Numbered from the stretch's first letter, positions 23,475 through 35,630 are shown. The stretch is DNA of 64,000 bases from Sambucus nigra (GCA_949130495.1 OX422217.1:578318606-578382605), one strand, 5' to 3'. Program-made: numbers and translations. Notes: generated by a model from the letters alone, not told the origin.

Positions 23475-25768
23475 ACATCTCCCGGACTGGCCACGTGGTG
23501 AACAGTTGCATATTCTACTATCAAGTCCATGTACCTCTCGTACCAAATTAAGGACTACCGGTTTGGGTATCACTCTCGAATCGTAAATCATATCAACACA
23601 TATTGGAGGCGAACATAGTTCTAAGACTTTGAGCTACGCACACACCTAATGCACCCAAATGACTGGTCAGACTATCATAAACACAAGTAGTACACAACCC
23701 TAAGTTTTATGTTCTGGGGCATAAGTCTAAAATCCCCCCAATAGGTTCATCAGGATAAGACTGTCCACGATGCGTAACGTCCTGCGATAATATGCAGCGT
23801 AGGCATATTCAGACATAAGAAAGCACATAATTAGGCTTACACACAACCTATCCATATGTCACATATAGGCATACACACAACCTATAAATATAATCCATAT
23901 AGGTATACACTCAACATATAATATAATCCGTACAGGTATACACTCAACCCTTAAATATAATCCGTATAGGTATACATTCAACCTATAAATATAACCCGTG
24001 CATGTATACTTTCAACCTATAAATATGATTCGTACAGGTATACATTTAACCTATAAATATAATCCGTATAGGTATACACTCAACCTATAAATATAATCCG
24101 CTTAGGTGTACCCTCAACCTATAACTATAACTCGTACGTATTTTGTCTCTTGAATACTCAACGTACTATCGATATACGATTATAACTCTCCATAGTATTT
24201 TTTTAGTATTAATCTCTACCCGAAGGCCCCAGTTACCCTTTAAGTTATTTTAGTAGTTAAAACATAACTACCCCATTGGTATAAATTTTGGGTTATCATC
24301 TATGCTTCCCGTAACTCGTTTTAAATTCCCGATATTTAACACAATTGTTTAAATATCGTAGGCCATAGTCTCATTTTACTCTCATTATGACTAAGCCTAA
24401 GCCCCGACTATAGGTTTATTGAAATTCTCAAAATCCTCATATAGTTCATAAACCATTCTATACCCCGATTTAATTTTTGACTAAAATTTCGATCTCGGAC
24501 ACTCTTCTGTAGAAAATTCATAACTAATTAAAAAATATCAGATTAATAAAAAATTGATGTCCACACATTCATAACGAAAAGATCTATCTCCATGACCTAA
24601 AACCTAGGGTCTTAAGAATTACATACCAATCTCGTTTGAACGACATACTAATCTTGTTTGAACGATATGAGATCTCGTTTGAACGATCTCAAGGGTTTCT
24701 GACTTAAACTCATTTTTCTCCATTGTTAACACCTCAAACCTTCATGAAACCTTCTGAAAATATTACACAACATAACCAAACATCCAAGATATGTTTAGGG
24801 ATGATTTCTAACGTAAAAAACACATCAAATCTATACAAAATCCATCCAAGAATAGATCAAACCATTAATTCCTCAAAACCCGAGATTTTATTTTCTTCAT
24901 GTATTCTTATCAAAATATCCATAATTCTTTCTTGTTCTTCTTCATATATATACTGGTTTTGAATTTTTTACATGAAAGGATTTATTCTACATGAAATTCC
25001 TACCCCAAATCATGTGTTCTAATCATTTAAATTCCAAGAGCTCATTTAAATCAACATATATAAAACGCTACACTACATGGGTATTATAACTTTTCAAAAA
25101 CATGCAAGATAAACACTTGCCTTTGCTCCAACAGGTTTGATTTCATTCTTGGGATGGTGTGGTTGTTCTCCTCTTGCTCCAATTTCAATTCCGTCACGTT
25201 CGGGGTGGAAATTGGTGTAGGAAGCTGAGGTTTTCTACTCTTTCTCCTCCCATGGCCTCTCTTCTTTTAGCTTTGTGTTAACCCTAGCCCCCTTAACATA
25301 ATAATATAAACCTCTAAAATTTGTAGGCCCTTTTTCCCTAAAAATCAAAAAGACCAAAATACCCCTCTGAGGTGTCGGTCTTGCCTCAAAATCCCCTAGG
25401 ACCTAATCTAAACCCCCGAATACACTTTTTTAACTATTTCGGCCCTTACGGACACATTGGCGCACTCAAAATGACCATTTGGATAACCCATAATAAATCA
25501 TATTTTATCTCATAAATTTAAGTCCTGACATGACTGACACGCGAGTCCGGACTAAATCATCGTAACTGTCATATTTATCACTCACGACAATTATAATTTC
25601 TTCTTACTAATTTATTACTCATTCACTAAGTATTCCTTAATATAATTCATACAAATAAATATCAACCCTTATCACGTTAATTAATATTTATTTTAATTCG
25701 AATTAATTTCCCAATTTCAATCTATTTAATCTCCATATAAAAATCATTAAAAATTACGGGGTGTTACA
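23471..25768 (-). repeat. 3' LTR of gypsy element, truncated
   Basis: On the - strand it starts TGTAACACCCC at 25768, right after a polypurine tract. It aligns along its length with 36816-40624, including the internal 32-bp tandem repeats, the TCGTTTGAACGA motifs and the CGTCACGTTCGGGGTGG region. The last 1.1 kb of the LTR, present in the other copy (35645-36742), is missing. The break is at the AT microsatellite. It is about 2.3 kb, against about 3.4 kb in the full copy. Confidence 0.8.
23860..24130. repeat. Tandem repeat of about 32 bp inside gypsy 3' LTR
   Basis: About eight imperfect direct copies of a phrase like GTATAGGTATACACTCAACC followed by TATAAATATAATCC. Unit length varies slightly (30-34). 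The same array is in the other LTR at 37165-37420, so it belongs to the element. Confidence 0.85.
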
Positions 25769-26978
25769 TACTTCCCCCCATACTAAGAAATTTCATCCTC
25801 AAAATTAGGATAAGCTCACTACTAACAGTCTCAGATACTTCCTCACACGGTATCTACATCTTCCTAAAGTTGGTAACATTATGCTATTCTCGGCAGCCCT
25901 TCACTAATGGCACTCTTTAGTCCGACGGTCTATACTCTACCATTCGAACTAGTGATCAATCAGCCCTAATCACTTTACTCTGAAGTACTCCTTCATTTCC
26001 CTTACCATTTCACTTTGGCTCCTGCGAAACTAGTTTCCCTTCTTCCAAGTATATTCCAACGTGATTGGGCCAATATTCGAACGGCTATACCATTCACTAT
26101 CCTGGGAAAGGTCCCCTCCTCCCTAAATGCCATCTTTCCTCTTTTAAAATCACATACTCCCTTCGTGGGAGATGTTTTCTATCATACCCGACTATTCACG
26201 TCAGACTTTTACATCTACATTTGGTTATGACGTAACTCTCGTCATATTAGTCCGCTGCCCAAAGTAGTTCCTGATTATCCCCGAAAATCTACAATGTACA
26301 TTCCTTTCACTTTTCAACACTATAATCACCCTTTTTCGTCTACTCTTTAATTTTTGGTGACACGTCTTGCTCACAATGCAACTACATTCTCTTTGCCTCA
26401 TTTTAGTTTTGTCTTTAATTTATTCATGCATCTACGTTTATTTCATATCTTTCCACGTCTTCTCCTCGTGAATGATACTGAAAATCTCAACTAACTAGGG
26501 CGCCCATACACCCTATGTCCCATGCATTACTACATAAATCGACTGAACGTAGTATACTTATTTTAAGTTAATTCTCGCATAATTGGCATGATCGTACAAT
26601 AGGGTTATACTCAACCATGCTACTAATTTCAAATTAATTATTCTCTAGGTTATCCCATCGATCCATTTGTGGTGTAAACGTTCTACACTGGTTTTCACCT
26701 TAGGATTAGATGTCTCGCAAAGTGAAATCTAAACAAGAAACCCCCCCCCCCCGATACACTACTCTCTAATATTGTCGGTCGTTGAAATTCGTTAGTCCCC
26801 CATCCCATAACATGTATCCCCGAATTCCCAGTTACTGACATAAAAGTCTACTCGTCTAATCTCATGTCACTAAAGACGACATACAAAACGACGCTCTCAC
26901 TATTTCAAGTTCTTAGCATTATATAAATAACGACCTATGACTCTCCACTCGATAATGAACACAAAGTATCCTTAATTA
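25769..26978 (-). pseudogene. Decayed 3' internal region of gypsy element
   Basis: This lies between the polypurine tract (25771-25779 on the + strand as C's) and the left end of the CACTA insert. The - strand reads, just before the polypurine tract, a phrase equivalent to F-E-D-E-I-S, common at the C-terminus of gypsy pol. The rest has many stops in every frame, so integrase or RT motifs cannot be identified with confidence. A C run (26742-26753) lies in it. Confidence 0.5.
26976..26978. repeat. TTA target duplication, left
   Basis: TTA lies immediately before CACTACACC and again immediately after the right terminus (33383-33385). Three bases is the duplication size for CACTA transposons. 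Confidence 0.8.
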
Positions 26979-26990
26979 CACTACACCAAA
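26979..26990 (+). repeat. CACTA terminal inverted repeat, left
   Basis: CACTACACCAAA, the exact reverse complement of the right end. Confidence 0.9.
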
Positions 26991-27000
26991 TCTGCCGAAT

Positions 27001-27235
27001 TATCACGGTCATTGACATTGACAAGTTCAACTTGTCAAGGTAAATGACCGTGACAATTTGGGGCGAGACAACTTTTTTTGTCACGGGCGTGTCACGGTCA
27101 TTGACCGTGACAAGTTCGTTAGAACTGTCATGGTCGTGTCACGGGCTATGACCGTGACAAGTTAGTCACGGTTATTCACTGTGACAAAGCCTTGACCCTT
27201 TTATAAAAAAAATCACGGTCATTGACCGTGACAAT
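27001..27235. repeat. Subterminal palindromic repeats, left end of CACTA
   Basis: Six or more copies, in both orientations, of GTCACGGTCA joined to TGACCGTGAC. Several fuse into palindromes centred on GGTCATTGACC (for example about 27105 and 27220). In En/Spm elements such subterminal motifs bind the TNPA-like protein. The identity of the binder here is inferred. Confidence 0.85.
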
Positions 27236-27763
27236 TCTGGGCAGAATTTAAAAAAAATCTGCTGGCCAGTATGGCCACTGCCCAGCAGTATATTTGTACC
27301 TGTTATAATAACGTTGTACCTGTTCAAACATCATATATCCAAATAAACTAGAGATAATGCAAATATACATTCAAAATAGAAACTATTTAAGAAGAAATAA
27401 CATCACCATCAATTATCTCAAATCTACAAACTATTTAGCTGAAAAAGAGATTTTGTACCACGACGCTCGGGGACACCTCCTTATCTGAAGATCCACATAA
27501 GTATCGAGCCTATGTGGCCTACCCCCAGGGCCACTCCCTGTCCCCTTAAATAAAATAAAGTAAAATTAGTATCCGCCCCGCAAATATAGATAAATATAAA
27601 TATAAATATAAATTGAAATCGAAATCGAAATTGAAATTGAAATTGACATATAAATATAAATACATTACCTGTAGTGCCACCCAAACAGCTAACTTGAGCT
27701 CATATGGGACCTCCTTCCAACTAATGTACCCCGGGTAATCGTGTCAAATATAATTCCCTTCAT

Positions 27764-28023
27764 ATCTGAACACTAAGAAATGCCATAATCCTATGGAATT
27801 ATGCTCTGCAAATTCCTTTTAACCAATGTGTAGCCAAAAATCACCAGTTGAAGTTGTCAATTCCACCTTACAATGGCCTCCCATGTTTTGCTAGAGGTTC
27901 CAAGTGGTGGGGTATGGAAAGTGGAATTAACAACTTCAACTGGTGATGTTTGGCTACACAAAGGTTGGGAGGAATTTGCTGAACATCACTCCATAGGATT
28001 ATGGTATTTCTTAGTGTTCAGAT
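27764..28023. repeat. Long internal hairpin in CACTA element
   Basis: Two inverted arms of about 115 bases, 27764-27880 and 27907-28023, are separated by a loop of about 25 bases. The left arm begins ATCTGAACACTAAGAAAT and the right arm ends with its reverse complement. Pairing is maintained throughout with scattered mismatches and small bulges (ATCACCAGTTGAAGTTGT pairs exactly except one base). It contains no recognised ORF. It directly adjoins a copied piece of the transposase sequence at 28023-28085. Confidence 0.85.
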
Positions 28024-28085
28024 AGACGAAGAGATTCAGTCTCCTCTCCACAAATAAGACACCACAAATAACTATGTACTAATCA
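28023..28085. repeat. Duplicated fragment of TNP2 coding sequence
   Basis: About 63 bases nearly identical to 30286-30350 inside the transposase frame, in the same orientation, sharing GAAGAGATTCAGTCTCCTCT and the following CACAAATA(A/G)GACACC stretch. It lies directly beside the hairpin, so it is a copy made within the element. Confidence 0.8.
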
Positions 28086-28265
28086 CCTATTAAAGGTAAG
28101 AAGCGTATATTCATGGATTAGTATAAACAAAACTTAGATGTAGTTGGAATATTTATGTATTAATCTCCTCTCCACAGACGCACACTACACAAGAGTGAAA
28201 ATGATAAAGTGCAAATCAATTAAAATCATTAAAAATGGATGTTTCGATACAAATTGGAATATTTA

Positions 28266-28799
28266 TTACAAATTGAAAAATTGTTTCAAATTCGGGTTAT
28301 CATAAAAAATGGATTGATATTCGGTAGGAGCATCCAAGTCATCCACACTACTATTTAGATGCCTTGGCGCGTGTTGGACAATTGACCACAGCTCGTTGTT
28401 GATATACTCCGAGTAAAACACTTGCTTAACCTTTTGAAAGGCACAAACAAACGGCTCATCGCTCACGTGGTCGTTGCTCTTCAACTTGGACAAGTCAACC
28501 ATGATCAAATTGGTGACAGGATCAACTTTACAAGCATTTTTATCCTCGACTCTTACCCAGTCACAGTAAAATACAACCTCTTTGAAGCTTATATAATCCA
28601 ATTCAAATATATTTTGGATTACACCATAGTAAGTAATTTCAGCTTCAACGAGGTTTTTATCTTTTGCGCTCGCTCGAAAGAAAGTAAGAGCCTTGTATGA
28701 AATTCCGGAGTTCTGTACATTTGTACTTTTCTCGTACACTTTAGCACCGAAAATGTAACCGTTCAATCGATACTTTTTGTACTCTTGTGGCACGAACAA
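28266..28799 (-). pseudogene. CACTA C-terminal domain, DUF4216-like
   Basis: A 177-codon frame on the - strand. It matches the domain found at the C-terminal end of plant CACTA transposases. Seen: G-x-x-V-Q-N-x-x-x-L-x-Y-x-x-F-K-x-V-V-F-Y-C-D-W-V type signature (here G-V-I-Q-N-I-F-E-L-D-Y-I-S-F-K-E-V-V-F-Y-C-D-W-V), then F-V-C-A-F-Q-K-V-K-Q-V-F-Y. The frame itself is intact, but it probably served as a last exon and its partners upstream are broken. Function within transposition is not known in detail. Confidence 0.85.
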
Positions 28800-29093
28800 G
28801 GGTCCAGTGGCTAGACAACCAAGCCTTGATGTCGCATCACCCGTCTTTAGGAGCTGAGAATATAGATAAATTAATTATATTAGTGGTAAAATTTGAGTGT
28901 AATGTAACGTTATATAACGACTATTTTCATTATAATTACCTCTTGTGTCAACCACAACCTAAATTCTCTGTCTGATTGTACCATTATTTTTCATCTTTTA
29001 TTGTTCTCACAGGCTTCATATTTTCTGCATATTACAAAATTAATCATGTATAAAATAATCTAAAATAATGTTAAACATTATAATAATCGAAAC

Positions 29094-31717
29094 TTACTTT
29101 TTCCATTCTTCGACATCTTCATGTGTGTCAAATAGATAATGAGCTAGTTGTTCATGTTGCAAACTCATTAATTTCACTTGTTTTCCCATCACATGACCAC
29201 CATCATCGACGAACTCATCAGTGTCATCAACGCTAGTCGAGTCAGGCATATATTCCCGAGTATATATTGATGACTCCACGGTGATGTATTCCTCTGCAAT
29301 TGATCCTGCAATGTATTGCGTATTCTTGACGTAATCTTTAAAAACTTTCATCAATCTTTCAAATGGATACATCCACCGATATCTAACTGGACCATAAAGA
29401 AGTGCCTCGTCACATAGGTGTACCAACAAATGAACACTTATGTCAAAGAATTCTAGGGGAAAGTACTTATCCAATACACAAATCGCTTCAATCACCGCCA
29501 ATTTTGCGGCCACTATGTGTTCTCGATTGACTACCTTCTCACACAAGAGGGAGAAGGTAATACTAATTTGCATAATAGCCCGACGCAAATCCTTGTGCTT
29601 GGAGAAACAGTGCTTAAACAATAGAGGAACCAATTGCATAATCACATGCCAATCGTGGGACTTACACTTATGTAAATCATGAGTAGCATAATTCACAATC
29701 CTTTGCAAGTTGGACAAAAAATTAGACGGGCCCTTCAAATTATATATTGTGTCTAGAAGCACCTCCCTTTCCCCACTCATCAAAGTAAACGCACCAGGGA
29801 GAATTATTGTCCTTCCCCTACTATCTTCTTTCAACCATAGTTGTGGATTAAGTTTTAACGATTTAAGGTCTTTTCGTGCATTTTCTCCATCCTTCGAATG
29901 ACTCCCCCCAAGTCAAGTACCCACAATATCTTCAACGAAGTTCTTCTCTGCATGCATCACATTCAATACATGGCGCACCGGGTTATTCTTCCAATAAGGC
30001 AAGTCAAATAAAATTAACCTCCGAGACCATGCCTTTCTTGTCTCAGTTTCATTTCCAAATGGGGTCTTCTTATGCTTGACGTTCTTAAATTTGGAATTCT
30101 TACCTGGCATATTAGGGCCACATTCAGAAGATTTACTTTCAATTTCTAAACCCGAAAGTTATCTCGGCGGTAGCCTATGTTCAACCCTGCCCAATAAAAA
30201 ATTGGAACCTTTCTCAGATCTGAAACTATGAGCTGGGAGTAAAAACCTCCTGTGGCGATGGTATACATTTTCTAAGCTAGAGGATAGATGAAGAGATTCA
30301 GTCTCCTCTCCACAAATAGGACACCCCAAATAACCATGTACTACACAACCGGATAATGTCCCATAAGATGGAAAATCATGAATTGCCCACATCAACATAG
30401 CTTTCAGCGCAAACTCTTCTTTTTTAAAAGAGTCAAATGATTTCACACCCGCTTCCCACAACTCATTTAATTCTTCTACCAAAGGAGCCAGGTAGACGTC
30501 AATGTCATCACTTGGTGCCTTTGGCCCAGGTATCAACAAAGCCATCATAAAAAATTCAGGTCTCATACACTGTGAAGGAGGGAGGTTGAGTATGCTAGGA
30601 TCACTGGCCATACACTTTGATTGGTGCTTAGATTTCCAAATGGATTGAAACCATCTGTTGATATGGTCAAAATAATGTTGTGTTATTCTCGAGAAAAATC
30701 AGGATACTCAAAATTCATCCTCCTCCAAGCAGTAGAATCAATAGGATGACGCATGATATTACCCCTACTTCTGCCCTAGCATGCCAAGTCATTGCCTCTA
30801 TAATCCATGGTACTGTGAAAATCGCTTTAATCTAGGCCCAACGGGAAAATATTTCACTATTTTTTGAGGCATTTTTGAGCTTTTGCCTTCCTTACTAGTA
30901 GATTGGACATATCTAGGTTCATCGCATACCGGACAACGATCGAGATTTTCATACTCCTTTCGGTATAGTATGCAGTCATACACACAAGCATGAATCAATT
31001 TATACTTTATTCCCAAACCTTTCAAACTGTTCTTCATAACAGGATAGCTATTTGGAAGTGTATTCACCTTGGGTAATAAGCCCTTCACCCATTTCAGAAT
31101 TTCCGTCACGCTATTTCTAGACAAAACGTACTGCGTCTTCAAACTGTGCAAATCAACCATGGCATGTAAAGTTGTTTGATCTTTCACACAACCAGAGTAT
31201 AACGGTTGGGACGCCTTAAATTTTAAACTTTGGTAGTCATCGTCAAGTTTTATCGTGTTATCTTCATGAGCACTTGAATCTTCTACATCATCAGTAACCT
31301 CATTCTCCTCTGCTTCACAAACTCCGTACGCATCATCAACTAAATCCTCTAACATATTATGATCTTCTTCGTCCCCTTCTGCATATATTCTACTGGTTGA
31401 AGGTTGTTGTGAAGGTTGGTCGGGGACAAAAGGAACTTTCAATTCACCGTGAAAACTCCAAAATCGATAACTATCTTGCATACCCGATCTTAACACATGT
31501 AGTTCAACTGTTTCCACTCAAACACCTTACCATTCTTACACCTAGCACACGGACACGAAAACTCTTCATCATTATGACATCTCTTTGCATATTTCACAAA
31601 TTCCTTAGTACCTCTGCGAAACACATCCCCCATTCTATTTGTCTCACCCATATACTCTTTGTATTTCGGATATCCCATCACAGCTATCACAACTAAACAC
31701 CTATTAATGGTAAACAA
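29094..31717 (-). pseudogene. CACTA transposase, TNP2 type (frames broken)
   Basis: Domains in order on the - strand: a transposase-associated zinc-finger-like domain (31717-31490; F-S-C-P-C-A-R-C-K-N), an acidic linker and the N-terminal part of TNP2 (31517-30798, with Y-D-C-I-L-Y-R-K-E-Y and C-P-V-C-D-E-P-R-Y), the TNP2 core (30611-30159; P-P-S-Q-C-M-R-P-E-F-F, W-A-I-H-D-F-P-S-Y-G-T-L-S-G, G-C-P-I-C), and DUF4218 (29834-29094; H-D-L-H-K-C-K-S-H-D-W-H, Y-R-W-M-Y-P-F-E-R). Between 30798 and 30611 the sequence still encodes recognisable TNP2 (D-G-F-N-P-F-G-N-L-S-T) but with stops. The piece at 30110-29913 (L-P-Y-W-K-N, H-V-L-N-V-M-H-A-E-K-N) is in another frame. So it is a real transposase gene now inactivated by stops and frameshifts. 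Some breaks could be introns. Confidence 0.9.
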
Positions 31718-32769
31718 AACTTAGATTTATAGTTTGTTTCATTTAATTATCCCATCATTTAATTTCTATTTCCTCCATCTCCTCTAAAGGGTGAGTGATC
31801 CTATCCCATTCAAGACCGCATTTTTCTGTAATATAATTAACAGCTCATGGACATTGTTACGATTTGAAAAACATTCGACAGCATATCCCCGTAGTTCTCC
31901 AAGTACACGATGTAGATTGGCAGGTGTGAGTATTATTTCAATTGATCAATTGAAATAACAGTCACACTTGTCAATCTAGTATGTACCCAGAAAACATTAA
32001 GATACGACTGCAGAACTTCCTCCAAAAGTAACAACTTTAAGCCACTAAAAATATTATACAGTCTCAAACTGTCCAAATGGGACAATTCGAGAGATCTCAT
32101 TACAGGGGTAATGAATCTCGAACGGGTCTAAGGGCTATTGAATGCGTACGCATAAGAACTAGAAGGCTAGTATCTATGCGCACTATATTTAATTTCAAGT
32201 ATGTTTCATTTAATTATCATACTATATATATATTGTTCGATATACAAAGTAATTTTTAAAAAAAGTTGAAAAATTCCACCCCCATATGGACAATAATTCA
32301 GTGGTCATGCCACTTTTAAAACTAACCAACCAAACATTTACTAAACAAAATAATCCAACAACAAATGTGTATCCCGTACTCCTTCTAATTCATCTACTCA
32401 ATTAATTCATTTCATCAATTAAACTAACAATTAACATATACAATTATTAATGTACTAACTTACAATAAGGGGCAATCCTACTTTCATATGAAATGGGCAC
32501 TAATTATTAATTTACTTTCATCTAAAACTATACATTTAAAATTATAGTGAAAATGATAAAGTGCAAATCAATTAAAAGCATTAATTTCATTTATGCAAAT
32601 CAAGTATGTTTCATTTATTAATTATATTTTAGTGGATGTAATTATAGAATCTATGGATGGATTCAATTTAATCTTACTATGTGAATATTTTTATCTACAA
32701 TGAGTTAACCTTGAAACAATATATATTATCTCATAGAATCATCAAAAGACGATATTAAGGGAATTACAA

Positions 32770-33126
32770 TGGGACCTTGCCTCACCCCATCCCCACCCAC
32801 TACACACGCATACACAACAGCCCCCTACCCCCACCTTTCCCCCCCTCCCCACCCCCACCCACCACACACACACACACACACAACAACCCCCCACCCTGCC
32901 CCACCCCCTCCCCACCCACCACACATATACACACACGCACACAACAGCCCCCCTGCCCCACCCCCTACTCCCACCCTGCCCCACCCCCCACACATGAACA
33001 CACACCCATACACACACACATGCACATATATACACACACGCCACACACGCACATATATACACACACACATATATATATACACACAAACATATATATAAAT
33101 GGAAGAGAGAGAGAGAGAGAGAGAGA
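32770..33126. repeat. C/A-rich low-complexity tract with CA, AT and GA microsatellites
   Basis: From 32770 to 33090 the + strand is almost free of G apart from scattered single G's and consists of CCCCACCC-type and CACACA-type runs. A pure GA run follows (33104-33126). The - strand is therefore G-rich with many GGG and GGGG runs. Proteins translated from it are artefacts. It is inside the CACTA element, near its right end. Confidence 0.9.
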
Positions 33127-33217
33127 AATTAACCTGAAAGTAGAGAGAGAGAGTGAAAAAAGGAGGGAAACGGCGGGGGGAAAAAAGAAGGGCAAAAGGT
33201 TTTTTCTGAGCAATTTA

Positions 33218-33352
33218 TCACGGTCGTGTCAAGGTCCTTGACCATGACAATAATTTTAAGAATTGTCACGGTCTTCTCACGGTCAATGACCGTGACACAA
33301 AACGCGTGTTTGTTGTCACGGTCAATGACCTTGACAAGGGTGGCCGGCTGAA
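33218..33352. repeat. Subterminal palindromic repeats, right end of CACTA
   Basis: Several copies of GTCACGGTCAATGACCGTGAC and shorter halves, matching those at the left end and in both orientations. They complete the symmetrical subterminal architecture. Confidence 0.85.
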
Positions 33353-33370
33353 AGGTGACAATTTGGCCAT

Positions 33371-33382
33371 TTTGGTGTAGTG
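33371..33382 (+). repeat. CACTA terminal inverted repeat, right
   Basis: TTTGGTGTAGTG, followed by the TTA target duplication at 33383-33385. Confidence 0.9.
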
Positions 33383-33385
33383 TTA

Positions 33386-33461
33386 CATCAGTAAACGTCC
33401 CTACTCACCGGGATCAAATATAACGAGACAACATACTCACTAAAGTCTACGACACAATACC

Positions 33462-33522
<61 letters not shown>

Positions 33523-35630
33523 GGCTGAATCTCTTTCAGGTGATGCCTCGTAAAAAGTATATATCTCACCCTGGAATAACAAACACGATAGCCTTATTAA
33601 ACAATCGACTACCGCTCAAACCTTTTTGTATCCAGTCACTACACAACATCATAATAAGTCATGCTTTCATAACTCGCAAAGGTAGCAATTTATAACATAA
33701 AAATTTTCTTAGTATTCTCACCCGTTCACCTACGTGCGACACTAAAAAGAGCCCCGCTACCTAACGATAAATATATTCAAACAACCAGGCCGATATTTTC
33801 CACGCACCCACTAAACCCGACTCAAATTTGAATTATAATGTTAACAAACATATATTGTAACGTACACATGTCACCCGAACTAATATCGTACCCGCTATGG
33901 TGAAATAACAATAGTTCTTCTGTATGCCATCTGCCTGGCCTGATCTTCGGGTCCCTGAACGTAATTCTCATGCCGGAACTAACCCATGATCATTTGTAAT
34001 GGTTGTACATCCAATATATCCTCCTGTGTTTTCCCCCTGCCTCGCTTTCGGTAATCCCTTCTTTTATGGTCTACACGCCCACAATTGAATCATCGGCCCA
34101 AAAATCTCCCTCCCTCTAATCACGACCTTGCTGGCCTCCCCCACTGTTCCCTTTGCCTTGACGGCCCTAAGGAACGGAATGCTATTGCTACTGAGGCCCC
34201 CACTAGTCCTGTCTGAACCTATCATTCTTGGGTTGGTCAATTATGGGACTAAATCTCTTAGCCCGATTCCCCCATCAGAAATCTCAATCATCGTGCTGTT
34301 GTGCCTTATTGGCATCATTCTCATCTACTTTCCCAGTCTGACTGGCCTCACTATCTCATTGTGTACATGTTCAGTATAGGTGGTCCTACTCTACACACAT
34401 AGGACACCTTTCTGTGCCATCCCCTTTCTCTGGCCCCACTGGCCATATCGAGGTGTCCTTCTCTCGGACCTGGTAGTCTTAGCCCAAATTGTTACCCCCG
34501 TTATCCCTTTGGCTCCACTTGCCCTGTGGGACTCGTTGCTATCCTCGACAACCCTGATTGAATCCACCATCTCTTTATAGGAATTCAGTTAATCTGAATC
34601 ACTTAAATGGGTTCCCTATTGGGTATACCTTTATGTGGTGCCTCACTATAATCGTTAAATCCAGTCTTGCTCTTTGGCTAGATTCTCCAACCCTCTTGGC
34701 TCCCTTCTCACGGAAGCGTTGCTATAAACTTGTAAACATACGACCTTGATGACATCGACACTAGTCATCTTAGGTGAATTTCCCATCCAAGCTTGTGTAT
34801 TCCACTCACGAGTCCATTATCAACTTACAGACCCTTTTATATTCTCTGTATCTCCTTCGTCTGGTACGAAGTTAGCTAAACAAGTCAAATTCTCTCTCAC
34901 TATTGGTCTCAATCATGCCCACTTCTGATAAGTTTCGACACTCCATTCACATCTCTGCTTGAATAGAAGATGTAATATATTACAATCACATCGCACCCAA
35001 ATTTCTTGTCATTAATGTAAATCTATATAGTTCTGTTGACTGACCCCCATCATTACAACATTTCTCCTAAAAGTAAAAATATTTTTGCCTGAAATTTAAT
35101 ATCGGGTGTAGCTGCACTCCACCCTACACAATTGCCTTTGGTTCGTCTCTTTCCATTGTCTCATCACACTTCCTATTTTCCCCGAATCCTTATAGATGTC
35201 TCTCCGAAAGAGTCCTTCCAACTCCCCCACCCCTTACAGACTATGTTGGGTGGGTCTCAAATTGCACTATCGTTATCTATGACAGTGCTTGGGGAAACTA
35301 TTGCTCCAGAGTGATTATACCATCGTAACCTTCCTAAATAATAATTATGGTGACTTTTATCTAGATCACCATTTCTAGACTACTCTATATCTTATGTTGA
35401 GCCTCTCCTCCTACACTCCTTCTCATGACCTTCCCTGGTTGTCCTATAGTGCTCGGTGTATGAAGCCCAACCTAACTCGTATATGAATCACATTAACTAT
35501 AATTAATGGCAGAAGAACATATGTAGCATACAACGACGAATACAATAATCCTATAATAAGGCTCTATATCAAAGAACGCTAAGCTAAAACGTAGGAAGCC
35601 GCACAGATCCTAAGGACACTAGAACCTGAT
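33386..35630 (-). pseudogene. Decayed gag region of gypsy element
   Basis: Internal sequence between the primer-binding site and the CACTA insertion. No long frame survives on the - strand. Open frames on the opposite strand (34128-34928) are shadows. Near 34051-34096 the - strand still reads F-N-C-G-R-V-D-H-K-R-R-D, the middle of a CCHC zinc knuckle, with the first cysteine now a TGA stop and the last one a TAC tyrosine. A (CA)n-(AT)n microsatellite lies at 33466-33522. Confidence 0.65.
33466..33522. repeat. (CA)n(AT)n compound microsatellite
   Basis: About 15 CA units (33466-33495) are followed directly by about 13 AT units. Confidence 0.9.

Larger units (their letters stand above)
26979..33382 (-). 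mobile_element. CACTA (En/Spm-type) DNA transposon with broken transposase
   Basis: Terminal inverted repeats are perfect over 12 bases: CACTACACCAAA at 26979-26990 and TTTGGTGTAGTG at 33371-33382. A 3-bp TTA duplication flanks it. Subterminal regions (27001-27235 and 33218-33345) are packed with copies of the palindromic TCACGGTCA-TTGACCGTGA unit, as expected for transposase-binding sites. The - strand carries TNP2-type transposase frames (31717-29094) and a DUF4216 frame (28799-28266), interrupted by stops. The ends are intact and the gene is broken, so it could move only with help in trans. It sits inside the gypsy element, so it is younger than that insertion. Confidence 0.93.

Noticed and set aside
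23860..24130. A CRISPR-like regular array.
   Set aside because: The units are direct tandem copies without unique spacers, and the same array is in the other LTR. It is in a plant genome.
32742..33241. Several long open frames in both strands over the CA/C-rich tract.
   Set aside because: They translate to runs of His, Thr, Pro or Cys, Val and Gly from microsatellite DNA. The frames overlap in several phases and have no domain.
34128..34928. Four + strand frames over the gypsy interior.
   Set aside because: They are on the wrong strand for the element and have no domain. Traces of gag are on the - strand here.
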